In this document: positions 44,293-56,229 of the stretch, piece after piece | Layout of the letters: the number at the start of each line of letters is the position of its first letter | How positions within the stretch are numbered: position 1 is the stretch's first letter | Translations under genes and position numbers: made by a program | The notes under the pieces: generated by a model | What the model saw: only the letters and a program-made list of their open reading frames with translations | What the model was told of the DNA's origin: nothing | Database searches by the model: none | Source of the DNA: Dichetophora obliterata | Lineage: Eukaryota > Arthropoda > Insecta > Diptera > Sciomyzidae | DNA length: 64,000 nucleotides | Direction of reading: 5' to 3' | NCBI GenBank assembly: GCA_963920525.1 | Contig: OY986438.1 | Span: 184,510,888 to 184,574,887, forward strand

Positions 44293-46342
44293 ATATACAA
44301 AAAGTGTTAGAGAAATGTAGGTAGTTTTAAAAAATAAAATTAAAAGGGAAAATGCACTTCATTAATTTACTCGTAAAGTATTGCATTAACTATCTGAATA
44401 CATTTCACAAACGGATGATAAAAAGTATTTACAACATAAAAATATTAAAGGTATGCTCACAAAAATTGAACCTTTCAAAAGCGCATTTGCAACGATGCAA
44501 CAAAATTTTAAAGTACCCTAAAAATTATGCAACTCAAGTGTGAAGTTGCCTGTGAAAAATTTTGGAAACAATGATTTTTATTTTTCATAATAAGTATTTT
44601 TCGTCACCTAACGACTAATAATCTTTTTTTTTAATGATTTTGCTTTTTTAAACGTCTTGGTTCATGAATCACAATGAATTCATATAAATCTTTTTTTCTT
44701 CTCATATTGGGATAAATTTTATAAACTGCAGTTTCCAAAAGAACGGCTCAGTTAATAGATATTACTCCTGATAATGTTGGAAATGTTAGAATACGCCTTT
44801 AAGGCTGAAGTTTTTATGTCTTCAGAAACTATTTTTCGATTTATTTTAAAAGGAAATATTTGTCGGGTTGGTGTATCTACCACTTTGATCACAAAAAACC
44901 TATTAATTATCCACTATTTGTTTTATATAGACTCATAAGGAGATTTTTAACAACTTAACCAAAACTGCAACATATGTAAAAATGCACCGATGCAATCAAA
45001 TAGCGTGAAATTTAACGATTGTTGTTATCATTCTTTTGTATCCCAACTCTTTATATGTCAAGCTAACCAAAAAAAAATATAAATAAAACTAAGGCAAGAA
45101 ACCAAGCCGACCATAGCAGCAAATAAATAAAAAAACCTCGCCAGGTGGCCTAAATATGTTATGCTTGTGTGAGTCACGTTTAATATAAATATTCAACGGT
45201 GTGTCACGTGAAAAGCTGAGCATTACAACTTTAAAAGACGTTAAAATAGAGGGCAAATAAAAAAAAACAAAATAAAAAACAAGCGGAAATGCATTTTCAA
45301 AGCATATAAAGAACGCAATAGATGCAAAATTTTGCATGAGTTGCTTTGTTTTGCAAATTTGTTTCTAGCATATTGCTTAGCTACCTTAAAAAGGTGGTGC
45401 ATGCAACTGCATCTAGAAAAGCACCAACAATAGCAGCAACAACAAATAAAGCACTTTGTGGCATGCTGCATATCATGTTGGTGACGATGTTGCCACTGCA
45501 CCATTAAAGTGTTCATTCAACTCGCTTCGCCTGGCAGCTCAAAAATAGGTTTTTCACTTCTGGTGCTGAGTGACTGAACGAGTAACTGAATGAGTGACTG
45601 GATGAGTGAGTGCATGAGTGACCGTAACTAAAATTGGCATAAAAAGTCTAACAAAAACCGTCAGCATCAATATATTGGTTAACCTACCAAGCCGAGGGCG
45701 AACTGTCATCGTTAATTGTAAAATTTTCAGCTAAACTTTTGAAATAGTTTTCAAACTATGTATGTGTATATGGTTGCAAAGGTACACACACACACACATG
45801 CATATAAAGAACGGCACTTCGCAGTGTGGGGCTTTAATAAATTGTTTTTGTGATTGCAGTTTTTGGTCGAAACCTACTTTCGTGCGAAATAATTAAGCAT
45901 TTGATTGTTATTGTTGTTGTTGCTGTTGTTATTGTTGTTGCTGTTGCTGTTGCCATTGAAGCTGAGTCAGAAACTTCCGCCTTGTCTTCATTCAGTGCAT
46001 CATTCCAGTGCATCAACATGCATTGCATCGCATCGCATTGCATGATCTCAGCACGCATGCGCAGCCCATTATTATACAAGAGTACATTGTTCGAGAATAA
46101 TTTTTTTAATGGATTGCATGCAGTTTGGTTGAATTAAATTTCTTTTGGAAAAATATAGCCTCTTCGACTATAGTCGCGGCTATTAAATTCTTATTGGAAC
46201 CTAGAGAATAGACGAACAAACGTTCGCTAAATTTCGGAGATATCTTTATAGCTTGCTATTATTTCTCTTTTCTTGTTTTCTCCTTAATTAGCAGAAGTTT
46301 TAAAGTCGTAAAAGTTTAGAATCTAGGTAATTATATATTAAC
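44293..46342. other. Mostly single-copy-looking DNA, no gene seen
   Basis: AT-rich to about 45340. 45340-46100 is more balanced with CAA/TTG-TTGC microsatellites (45425-45450, 45906-45955), a CA run at 45784 and CATCG-type repeats near 46015. An open frame of 95 codons at 45850-46137 crosses these repeats and is not a recognised protein. Confidence 0.45.
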
Positions 46343-47615
46343 ACTAGCTGATATACCCGGTATTACTCGAGAGTAATTTATATAAACATTTTAATATACA
46401 CATTTCGATTAAATGCTTTTTTAAATTTTGGAATTTTGAAAAACATGTTGAATTTTAAGTTTGAGACCACTACAAAAATATTAGTTATAAAATTTACCGT
46501 GCTCTTTTAACGAAGGAATAATTTTATCAGTATTAGTTTTTTAGTTTTAAACTGAATTTACTGGTTACTGGTAAAAATTTTACTTGCACTTCGCATTTGG
46601 AAATCAAATTTGTAAAAACAAGAAAATGGACACCAAACTTCCTAAATTTTCTTGTAGTTTTTTCAATTGGAAAATAACCATTGGTTCGTGTCTAAAATAA
46701 ACCTTGGGGTGGGGCGGCAAAAATATAGACGTTCTGATATAAGGAAGATATTTAGAATAGAGAATTTTAAGATAGCTGATATAAAAAAACAAATTTTTAG
46801 CCATAACCTTTGATTGAAAAGAGATATTGGGGTAATCTCTTCACATAAATAATTTTTGAGACTTGACTTTTTTGTAAAAAATATAAAAACAACATTTTGG
46901 AAAAAATAAATTTCGCGAAAAAAATCAATGGTTTTGATGACAAAAACAGTAAAATAATTTTTGTGCTTCACTGGTAGAATTTTTGCAAATAAATGCTATG
47001 TCATATGAAAGGTACCTAGATGTGCAATTTTTAGTTTATTTCATTTTTGCAACAAAAACAATTTTTGAGTCATTTTTGAGTAAAAAGTCAATATTTTTGA
47101 CCTTTTTTGACATAATTATAAAACATAGTTACACTGACTTAACGGTACAGTTCAACCTATTTTAGTGAAGTAATTTTATTGAACTTTTGAACAAAAAAAA
47201 TTTAAATGAAATATTTTAATAGACAGCGGAGATATTTGCATCGAAAGACCAATTCTTGATTTTCATGTCGTTTTTTTCTCATTCTTGGTCACGATGTTTT
47301 ATGAAAAATTCCTTTACTGAAAATTTCTACAATTTTGAATATATACGAGTGTTTTTGATGTCAAAATAATAAAAAATTTTTAGAATTATATACATGAAAA
47401 ACTCTGATAGTAAAAAGTATTATAATAACAAAATTACCGTTAGTTGCAAAATTTTGGAGGGGCGTGGCAAAAACTAAGTATGTTGCATTTTAACTTAGGT
47501 TTCACTTAATATGTATACCTAGTTTGATTGAAATCCGTTGAGCGGTTTAGATTTGTATAAAAGCCAAACAAACAAACAAACAAACAGATAATGAGTTTTA
47601 TTACTATAGATTTTA
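46343..47615. repeat. Interspersed repeat of uncertain class, about 1.27 kb
   Basis: It begins ACTAGCTGATATACCCGGTA and ends with GAAATCCGTTGAGCGGTTTA, then a (CAAA)n tract (47564-47586) and AGTTTTATTACTATAGATTT. This combination (CTAGCTG...CCCGG at one end; a GATTGAAATCCGTTGAGCGGTTTAG-type phrase with an ACAAA tract and TATAGATT at the other) is familiar from abundant insect repeats. I cannot assign a class from sequence alone. The interior is AT-rich with short unrecognised frames. Confidence 0.55.
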
Positions 47616-48017
47616 CTGAAGTGTCCCTACTGTGCAGCGAAAGGTTATGATACGATGAGTAAAATTTTTGTTTGTTCTCAACAAAAGGAAGTGGGTCACA
47701 AATAAGATAATTGTTATTTTTTATTTACAAAATGCAAATAATGTTAACAAACATAAAATTTAAATTGAAAACTGCTGCCGAAAAAATGTCAATTTCATGC
47801 TTCTTACAGAGAATTGTAAAACAAATAAATACATTTTTATTACATCTGTCACTGCCTTTTGATGTTAAAAAGAACAGTATTATTTCAGTATTATTTCAGT
47901 CAGAAAAGAAATTGGCAATTCTCATATCAAAAACTCACAAATGCTAGGAAAAGTTTAATTAACCCTGTAAGTTCGAAAAAGACCAACAGTAACCAACATA
48001 ATTTCCTAAAAAAAAGT

Positions 48018-48611
48018 ATGTACAGTAGGCCGGGTCGATTTGTGGGGAGGCAAAAAAATCTCCCATTGCTCAGTGAAAATCGTATTCTAGGAATCAAAAT
48101 AAGAAACTTTGCCCGAGGAACTATACCTCTAAAACGAATTCTAAGGCACCAACTTTTGACTTTTGTCCCGTAAAGTCAAATTTTGAAAAATCCCTCTTTG
48201 ACCCATTTAGAGTGCCCCAATCGAATCCCAATATATGACCGGCTCCCACTAACTTTGGAGGGCCGATCCATCCATGCCAGTGGCACACCCCCCATACAAA
48301 CATTTTAAAAAATCACCATTTTGTCACTTTACATGAAAGGGTGGTTCCAGGGCGTGTGCCACTGGCATAGGTGGATCGGCCCTCCAAAGTCAGTGGGGAT
48401 CGGCCATACATTTAGACTCGATTGGGGCACTCTAAATGGGTCAAAGAGGGATTTTTCAAAATTTGACCCTACGGGACAAAAGTCAAAAGTTGGGGCATTA
48501 GAATTCGTTTTAGAGGTATAGTTCCTCGGCCAAAGTTTCTTATTTTGATCCCTAGAATACGATTTTCACTGAGCATAGTCAATTTTTAAATCGACCCGCC
48601 CTAATGTACAG
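48018..48611. mobile_element. Foldback (hairpin) element with hAT-type 8-bp duplication
   Basis: The element 48026-48603 (578 bp) is flanked by ATGTACAG at 48018-48025 and 48604-48611, which fits the hAT preference nTnnnnAn. Nearly the whole element is one inverted repeat: arms of about 275-280 bp, roughly 90% identical, around an AT-rich loop of some 35 bp near 48305-48325. Ends read TAGGCCGGGTCGATTTG and TAGGGCGGGTCGATTT (complement). Because the arms mirror each other, the same open frame appears on both strands (48121-48303 minus, 48321-48521 plus), sharing GVCHWH-WIGPPK and DWGTLNGSKRDFSKFD. I read this as arm symmetry and not two genes. A transcript through it would fold into long double-stranded RNA. 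Confidence 0.92.
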
Positions 48612-51600
48612 TGAAGTAAGGCCCAATTTATGACGTCAATATACCTTCCATGATCGCTCCATCAATGATTTCAAGGCCGACCTTTTGAAGGTTCCGAAGA
48701 AATTTTTAAAAAATTTTAGGATTATTCATAAAGAACCAAAAAATTTGTAAAAAGATCTTTATTAGAAAATGTATTGTTTTTGTTCGAGCTGAAATTTAAC
48801 TCTTCACTTACTATTTTATATCAAAATATTTATATGGAAAAAATTCTTGTCATATTTTTGTATGAAAAAATTTTTAAAAATAATTTTATAAAGATTTTTA
48901 ATGAACAAAAACATGTGTACAGAAAATCTTTATTTAAAAATTAACAAAGTAAATTTTTTTGGAGTTGGGTATCGAACCCACGTCCCCAAATGATTGCCTG
49001 TATTTGTAATGCATCATTACAAATGCAAGCAAGTGAAAGAGCGACGTCCCATGTCCCTTATACGTAGATTTGGTAGCAATAAATCAATCACAACAGCTGT
49101 ACATTATTGCCACGAAAATTTTTTAAACAAAATTTGTTATAGTCTAAACAAGATTTAAGCTAAAAAAAATTTCGACAAAAAAGCTGTAACATTTTCATAT
49201 AAAAAATTTCAAATTTTAAGTGGTGAAAAAGTGGGTAATTTTTAATTTTTTTTTTTTTTTTTTTTTTTTGTCAAGTTAGGGTAATAATAATTTTTTTTTC
49301 TGCTGGTAATAAATCCCATTATTTCATTAAAAAAATCTTCAAATAATAGTTATTTTTCAACTTTTATTTTTCTGCTTAGTAATAATAATAGTCACATTTA
49401 AATTTTTTTGTACTCTCACAAAATAAAACTTATTTTTTAGTTTTATTTTTTCCCTCACAAACAATAGTTATCACTTAAGTTTTTTTCTTTAGCTCACAAA
49501 ATAAAACTTATTTCCGAGTTTTATTATTATAAAAACGATTTTATAAAAAACGATTATAACGATTTTTACATAATGAGTTTTTTCTTAAAAATTTTAAAAA
49601 TAACTGTTTTATTCGGTCCCTTATTTAAGTTTTATCATTTAAAAAAATTGTACAAACTTCATCACGGCAATAGCTAGTGGAAGTGCAAACAATACTTTTA
49701 TTGGAATGAACATATTATAGTTATTATCAATTTGTTGCAATTAACTGAATGATCGTAAAAAAGAAATCCTTAAAAAATATTATATTCATGGCATAGTAAA
49801 GAAAATAAACATTTTTACAAAAACAATCGTCAACTCTTTTTCTGCATCTACTTGAGCATTCCCCGGTTACGTACAGACAAATTCAACCATTTTTTTAGGT
49901 TATTTTATAGCCAATTCTAATTTTACTCGTTGGAAGTGAAGTCCTTTTGTCTAATTAAAGAGATAACATTCTGTTTCTTGATTGTACGTTCAAACATTTA
50001 ATTAATTTTATTAAATGCATGAGAAAAAATAAGACTCAATAAGGTAGCTGAGTAACAAAGTTTTTAGTAATTAAAAAAAAATTAAATTTTTTTTCTAAAT
50101 GACCTTGTTATTTATTATGTTGATTTTGTATGATATAAATACAAATTCCAAATGTTTGACAGTGCGCGCTTCACGGGTATCACAAAGATTTCTGATGCAG
50201 ACTTCAGCAGGGCCGAAATTGCAATAAAATCAGCTAGTGATTTTTTCCTTTTCATATTGAAAAAACTTTGTTGTTGTTGTTGTTTCTTTGGTAAGATTTG
50301 TTAGAACAATTAATTGTTCTAACTTTGAACTAAAGCTCAATAAACATTTTAAACTATCAAACAACTAGAATTTGTATTTAAAATCAAGTATGATTTGAAC
50401 TATCAAACATGTAGAATTTGTATTTAAATCATATAAAATCAACAGAATTAAAAAAAAATTAATATGTTTTTCTATATTTGCCTTAACCATTTTTTCATTA
50501 TCTTTAGCCAATTCTTTAGTCAAAGAAAAACTACATTTTTGAAACAGAGCAGAGGATTTAATCATCATTCCAAATTAATTTATGTTTAACTTGCTTAAAT
50601 TAATAAAAATAAAATCTTTCTCTTAGATAATATTATAAAATAATAAGTTTGTATTAAGTTTTAATTTTTTGGTAACGGTTGACTCTTCTGTGGAATACTT
50701 TTTGAACTCAATTTACCACTTTTAAAAATTTTCAAGTAGCAATACTGACTGCAAGACAGCAAAAATCTCACCTAAAGCAACTCCTGTGTTGTATTGAGAG
50801 ATGCTCTCACAACAAAGAGAGAAAACCGTTGTTTGCTTCCTGTAATAAATTGACAAATGACGTAAGCAACTATTTCTTAGATACAGCCTATCAACCAGGG
50901 CTTCAAACCTTCTTTACAATTCTCAAATATTTTTAATTGGACATGGCCGCTAAAACACTAATGACATCTATCTTACACAGTAAGCGACGATGGGAGTAGG
51001 AATGCACAAGATACGAGAGAACAACGAATTTCGCACAAAGCGAAGCGAACAATTTCATAATTTTTACAATTTAATGAACGAATTTACTGCCTCATATATA
51101 GCATTTCAGATTTAGTGTTTAATAATACTTAATTTTTAAACTTTGTTCTTGTTTAAACATGTTAAACAAGTTCTTGTTTAAACTGAAAAGCTTTCTGTTG
51201 CTACACAGACAAATAAATACTCTAAACTGTTTTTTTAAATTATAACAAAAAAATCTATCGATCTTAACATAGCAAAAGAGATTTTGTCAAACTCCGCTTA
51301 CAGTTCTGCATTACAATTTCATCACCGACAAATTTTTACAAGCGGGCTATGAGTAGGGCTTTCAATCCCAAAGGGTTTTGATGAATCCCGTGTTTTTAGG
51401 AATTGAAATTCATGATCCCGGGATCACGGGATTTTTCGGGATCCCAAAATGTGAAAATTTTAATATAATGACATGTAGCTGTATTAAAGGTAGAGACCGT
51501 TAATAACTCTTTCTCTTAATTTCAGCATTTTAGCAAAAACAATTGCAAATTATTTTTTTTTTAAATAGAAATCCAAACTTAATCCTTATACATACATAAA

Positions 51601-52445
51601 ATATTCAAAAACACTCGAAAGTTTATAAAACAGCACAAAGTCGAAATCATAATTTTAATTTAATTTTAATGCAGACAAGGGTTAAAAAACAGTTGTAATG
51701 TACATAGAAGGATATAAGGGAAAAAATTCAGCAATAACTATAAGAAAAAGTGAAATTCTGAAAATCCAATTTGTATTTTTAGGGGAGACACATGTAAATT
51801 TTAAGATTAAAAAAATATTCCACTCCTGATTAAATCAGATCCAAAAAAAAATATATTATAAAATAACGATTATTGTATGATGAAATTTTTTATTAAAAGT
51901 CATAACCTTTACGGACCCTTATCAACGATATTTGTTAAATTTTAAAATATATTAATTAAATATTTAATAAGTTAATTTAATAAAAAAGTTATGATTTTTT
52001 ATATTTTAGAAAAGTTAAACAATAGCTTGAGAATACTAAGAAAACTAAAAATATTTTAAAATATCAAATAATATTTTACTTTTTTATAAACATAAAAATA
52101 TAATCGTAAATAAGTTAAACAAAGCAAACAACAAATAAGTTAAAAAAATTTGTGTTTTAAAAAAATTTAAAAAAAAACTTCTTATTCAAATAAATTAGTA
52201 AGCTGTTAGTAAAAAGTATGATGTGAATAAAATATTCCTGTTATAGTAAAAAAACTATAGTATAGTAATAAAAATATAGTATAGTAATACAATTATTGCT
52301 TCTTTCAAAATTCCATGAAAGTTGACAGACGGCAACCCTGGTAGAATTAAAGGCTTGATCTAAAAATAACTACTGTTTTAATGTCATATGATTAAATGGC
52401 CGATGAGAACATTTAAATTCTCACAAATTTATTCGAACAAGTGTC
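48612..52445. other. AT-rich filler with scattered repeat fragments
   Basis: No gene seen. Possible fragments: a tRNA-like B-box motif on the minus strand near 48965, a TAGGGCTTTCAATCCC-type end near 51356 followed by CCCGGGATCACGGG palindromic sequence, and a direct repeat shared with 52.7 kb (51296). T-runs at 49242-49270 are low complexity. Confidence 0.4.
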
Positions 52446-52616
52446 AAATCATATAAGCCTTAAACAGTGGGTCGGTCACAGCTTAAGCACTCAACAAACA
52501 GTTCTGTCTAGTCTGCTGTGTAATAGAGACTATACAGAGTTGTTTTTGTTGTTGTTGTTGTCATTGCCTTCTTCGAACTTACTTGATTTTAAAAGCTCAC
52601 AATTAAAATCATATAA
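52446..52616 (-). repeat. Dispersed repeat family R1, copy 3, flanked by an 11-bp direct repeat
   Basis: AAATCATATAA occurs at 52446-52456 and 52606-52616, bracketing 149 bp. Read on the minus strand the insert has AATTGTGAGC, AAATCAAGTAAGTTCGAAGA, AGGCAATGACAACAACAACA, CTGTATAGTCTC, CAGCAGACTAGACAGAACTG. These are the same landmarks as at 28833-28927. The length of the direct repeat would fit a target duplication. However, the other R1 copies also begin ATGATTT, so part of that repeat may belong to the family. Confidence 0.6.
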
Positions 52617-54981
52617 AAACTAATCATTTTCACAAAAACACTTCACTGCAAAACTCTCTGTTAGTAAGCACGATGTAGCTACGTACACATACGAATAAAG
52701 TCAAACTATTGTCTTAACAATAACAAGAAGCTATCGAACTTAACAACACACATTGGATTTTGTCACATCCCGCTTACAGTTCTGCATTACAGTGTGTTAT
52801 CACCTTTAGTCTTTATTTGAATAGAGTGTATTCTCACGAATAACGTTGTTAACGATAAAATTCTAATTGTTCACTTTTATTCATTTTACAAGCACTTTTA
52901 TTTATTTTTATTAATTTTTTTTTTTGGGAATGCGATAAAAATACCCAAACTGCTCTACTGCTTACTCAGTTCTGTTTTTACATAATATAAAGAGAGTGAT
53001 TCTAGCAGGTATTCGCAAAAAAAAACACCAAAAAAATGTCGTTTACAACGTTATTCGCGATTATGCTTAATTTATATAATAGTGTAGATAAAAGTACTAC
53101 TACTTTTATTATACGCAACCTTTTTATTAAGACCTTTGCCACCAACACAGAAAATTCTGCGAATGACTTTGAGGATTTATACAACCGCTTTCGAATCTTC
53201 GAATTAGAATATCGCTTACGAAAATATGTTCTGACTTTCATCTATGTATTTCATAAAAATAAAGATGATAAGAACAAATCAGCAAAAGGAATTTTAAATT
53301 TTGCTAAATTGTTTCTATTAGATTAATGCAAGAGTAAACTTTTTTCACTAACTACTATTTTTTTTTTAGATACAAGTACGAGCTCTTTGGGAAATTAATT
53401 TGTTATGTCATGAAAAAACATGGTGAATAGTATAACATTTCTGACGTAAAAAAATACCCTCGCCTAACAGAAATGCTTGCAACCTAAAAAAAAAATTTTC
53501 ACAGTAGCATATTCCGTAGAACTTAAAAAGTTCAAAGTCACGTTTTGTCAATGGTCAGCAACTTTTTTCATGCATGACATAATTGTTAACTGAGTTTTAT
53601 ATATATGCTACAAAAAAATGGTGTTTTTTATACACCGTCACGATTGTCATTTAAATTAATAATTTAAAGAAAAAACAGTTTTGCTTCATTGACATTGCAA
53701 AAAATTTATGATTGTCGGATTATTGAAAAATAACTTTCAGTATCTACCATAAAAATGTGGATACATTTTAAATGTGTATTTAATTACAAATAAATGTGGA
53801 ATGTTTGCAAGCATTGTTTATATAATTGTTTAAATATCAAAATCTTATGAACTTTGATTGCAAAGAAGAAGTTATATATTTTGCCTTTAATTGTTTAATA
53901 AAATTTTAATTACTTTAAAGTTGCGCTGCACAAATGCAATCTTATTTTTGTGGAGCATCGTCAAAGAAAATTCCAATTGTATCAATATACTGAGAAATTT
54001 AAGTGCACTACACTACTAACTTGAATCATTAAAATCTATTAAATGCCACCAACACGCAGTGCTCTAAATATGTTTATTTTGCACAACAACAATAACAAAA
54101 AAATTATAGCAATCTAGCTTGACCTGGCTGTCTGTTATGCAGAATTTACTTTATTTTGGTGGCTTTTCTTGTTGCTGTAGCTCTGCAACAGTTGCAGATA
54201 CATAGATATAGATATCTGCATTGATTTCGCATCATCAAACTGCTGCCAGCTAATAATTACAGACGCATTTTGTTGCAACATTCGATTTTGCACCGATATC
54301 TCGAAGTTTGCGAAGATTGCTTGTCTTTGTTTTAGTTGTTGTTGTTACTCTTGTGTTTCTTGTTGTTGACTAAAGGCCATGGCAGGTGCATAAGTTTGCA
54401 CTACACCTCTTATTTTGTCTTCTTCATGAATACCTCTTGATCGTATCATAGTTGTCCAGACTGTGTTGGTTGACAAGCTGATTGACTGACTGAATGCGTG
54501 AGTTAGTGATGGAGTGATGTAGTGATGGACGGACTGATGGCTATTGTGCTTCGGCTTTTATGAGAGTCTATGATTGCATTTGAGATTGATTGTTTGACAG
54601 TTAGTTGAGCCACTCCCACAACGTAAGAGCTCATTGATATGGGCGAAAGTGCGCACTAAATGCGAATTATAGTGATTTATCTGTGTGTTGTGAGGATGTT
54701 TAATTTGAACTGTAAATATTTTTTTTAACTGTGTGTAACTGTTGATTGGGAGATGTATGCTATTTTGTGAAAGGCGAAAGTATAGTTCAAATAAGGATGG
54801 ACACTTGAAATGAACAGTAACTCAATGTGAAATCTAATTTCTTTTTAATTTTTACAGAATACTACAGTAAACTTATAGCAATAACTAATGTAAAAAGTTG
54901 TGTTCTCAGATCTGGAGTGAAGTTTTTTGAGAAATATTTTTTATAATATTTCAACTACCTAGCGCACTTTTTATTTATTGT
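52617..54981. other. Unannotated stretch
   Basis: AT-rich, with a more balanced part at 54050-54720. A 96-codon frame at 53036-53326 has mixed composition but no motif that I recognise. ACAACGTTATTCG at 53045 is the complement of CGAATAACGTTGT at 52838, a possible pair of short element ends about 200 bp apart. Confidence 0.4.
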
Positions 54982-55810
54982 GTCCTTACTAGAGATGGGT
55001 GCATGTCACGAATTTAGTTGTGATGAATCACGTCGCGATCGTGAGCGAATCCAAACAAAACATCACAAAATATTCGTGATGGTACGTGATTAAATTTTAC
55101 CTCGTGCGTGAGCATGCGTGAATTTAATTTCTTCGTGTCATGACTTTTTATCTTAATTTTTCAAATCTGTGAAAAATTTAGTGATAAGTTTGTTTTACGC
55201 TTTTTCTACCAATTGCAACACTGGCCACTTCTAATAAAGCTCCAACAACCAACTTCGCTTTCTTTAATTATTTCGTGAAACGTCAGAGACTTCTTGAGGT
55301 AAATTTAGCAATTTTAATAGAAATTTTTTCCATTTCACTATTTTTTTTTTCTTCAACTCCTTTCTGTGTGCTGCCTTTGCCAGAAGATACTCTTCGGAAA
55401 GTGTTTTTCTTGCTGATGCTTTTGTCAGGTGCTAAACCTGCAAAAGTATCGGTGCAGCTGCTGTTTCTGCGAGAGTGTGGTTTCTGCTGCTCCTGCCTGT
55501 GTGCTGCTCTTGCCATAGTGCGTTGTCGTGCGTGATTGAGTGCTCTCGAGTTTTGAACACGAGTCAAAAATAATTTGAATCGTGAGCATTCGTGATAAGA
55601 AGAAAACACATTGTAAGTTTGCGTGATCGTGAGTAAAATAAATTATTTACCCTGAGCGTGTGATATAACACATCGTGAGCGTGCGTGAGCATGCGTGATT
55701 AAAAATAACGCATAGTGAGTGTGCGTGATTAAAAATAACGCATAGTGAGTGTGTGTGAGCGTGCGTGATCGTGAGTCAAAATGACTTATGCGCCCATCTC
55801 TAGTCCTGAC
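54982..55810. mobile_element. hAT-type non-autonomous element, 813 bp
   Basis: The element 54990-55802 is flanked by GTCCTTAC (54982-54989) and GTCCTGAC (55803-55810), 7 of 8 identical and fitting nTnnnnAn on the left. Its short inverted termini read TAGAGATGGGTGCAT and TAGAGATGGGCGCAT (complement), a form common in hAT elements. Subterminal regions are full of CGTGAT, CGTGAGC and GCGTGA motifs on both sides, plus a 30-bp tandem duplication (ATGCGTGATTAAAAATAACG at 55691, again at 55721). Such repeated short motifs are typical hAT transposase-binding arrays. No transposase frame is present. Open frames at 55275-55535 and 55283-55609 overlap on opposite strands and carry no hAT motif. Confidence 0.85.
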
Positions 55811-56229
55811 CCTTTTCGAAAATATATTTAAAACAGTATCCATTAACGTAGTCATAGCATTTAGTATTTATTTATTTGCCTTTATTTACTTATGTACAAT
55901 AAGAACTATGTTCTTTTATAGTACATAGCTGAATAACAAGTAACATTTGATATAATTAGAAAAACACTTAAATTAAATTAACACTAACAGACCGTAAATA
56001 ACATACGAACATTAATTAACATACAATAATAATTTTCTTTACTTTTTTATTGAAGAGAAGAGAGGTAAAAAAAGAGAAAAGAAAATAAATAAGAGATAAC
56101 AAGAAAAGATAATTAGAAAGTAAGATAATTACAAATTATTTTAAAAAAAGAGTTAGGAAGCTGTTTATTAATTTCTTAAATGTTTTGTAACGCAAAATGT
56201 TCCAGTATGGCATGCTTGAATTTTGTCTT

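Noticed and set aside
48121..48521. Two short mirrored open frames as genuine paralogous genes
   Set aside because: They lie on the two arms of one palindrome, so their similarity follows from the DNA symmetry; no start context or known domain supports coding.
48958..49050. tRNA gene on the minus strand (GGGTTCGATACCC with GACGTCGCTCTTTCACTTGC upstream)
   Set aside because: The B-box-like motif is good, but I cannot fold acceptor and anticodon arms at the right spacing; at best a SINE fragment or pseudogene.
51356..51450. hAT element beginning TAGGGCTTTCAATCCC with palindromic CCCGGGATCACGGG
   Set aside because: I could not find a matching inverted end or target duplication downstream; a one-ended fragment is all that could be claimed.
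53036..53326. 96-codon open frame as a small gene
   Set aside because: Mixed composition makes it more plausible than most, but there is no motif, splice signal or flanking gene, and the region is AT-rich with chance frames of similar length.
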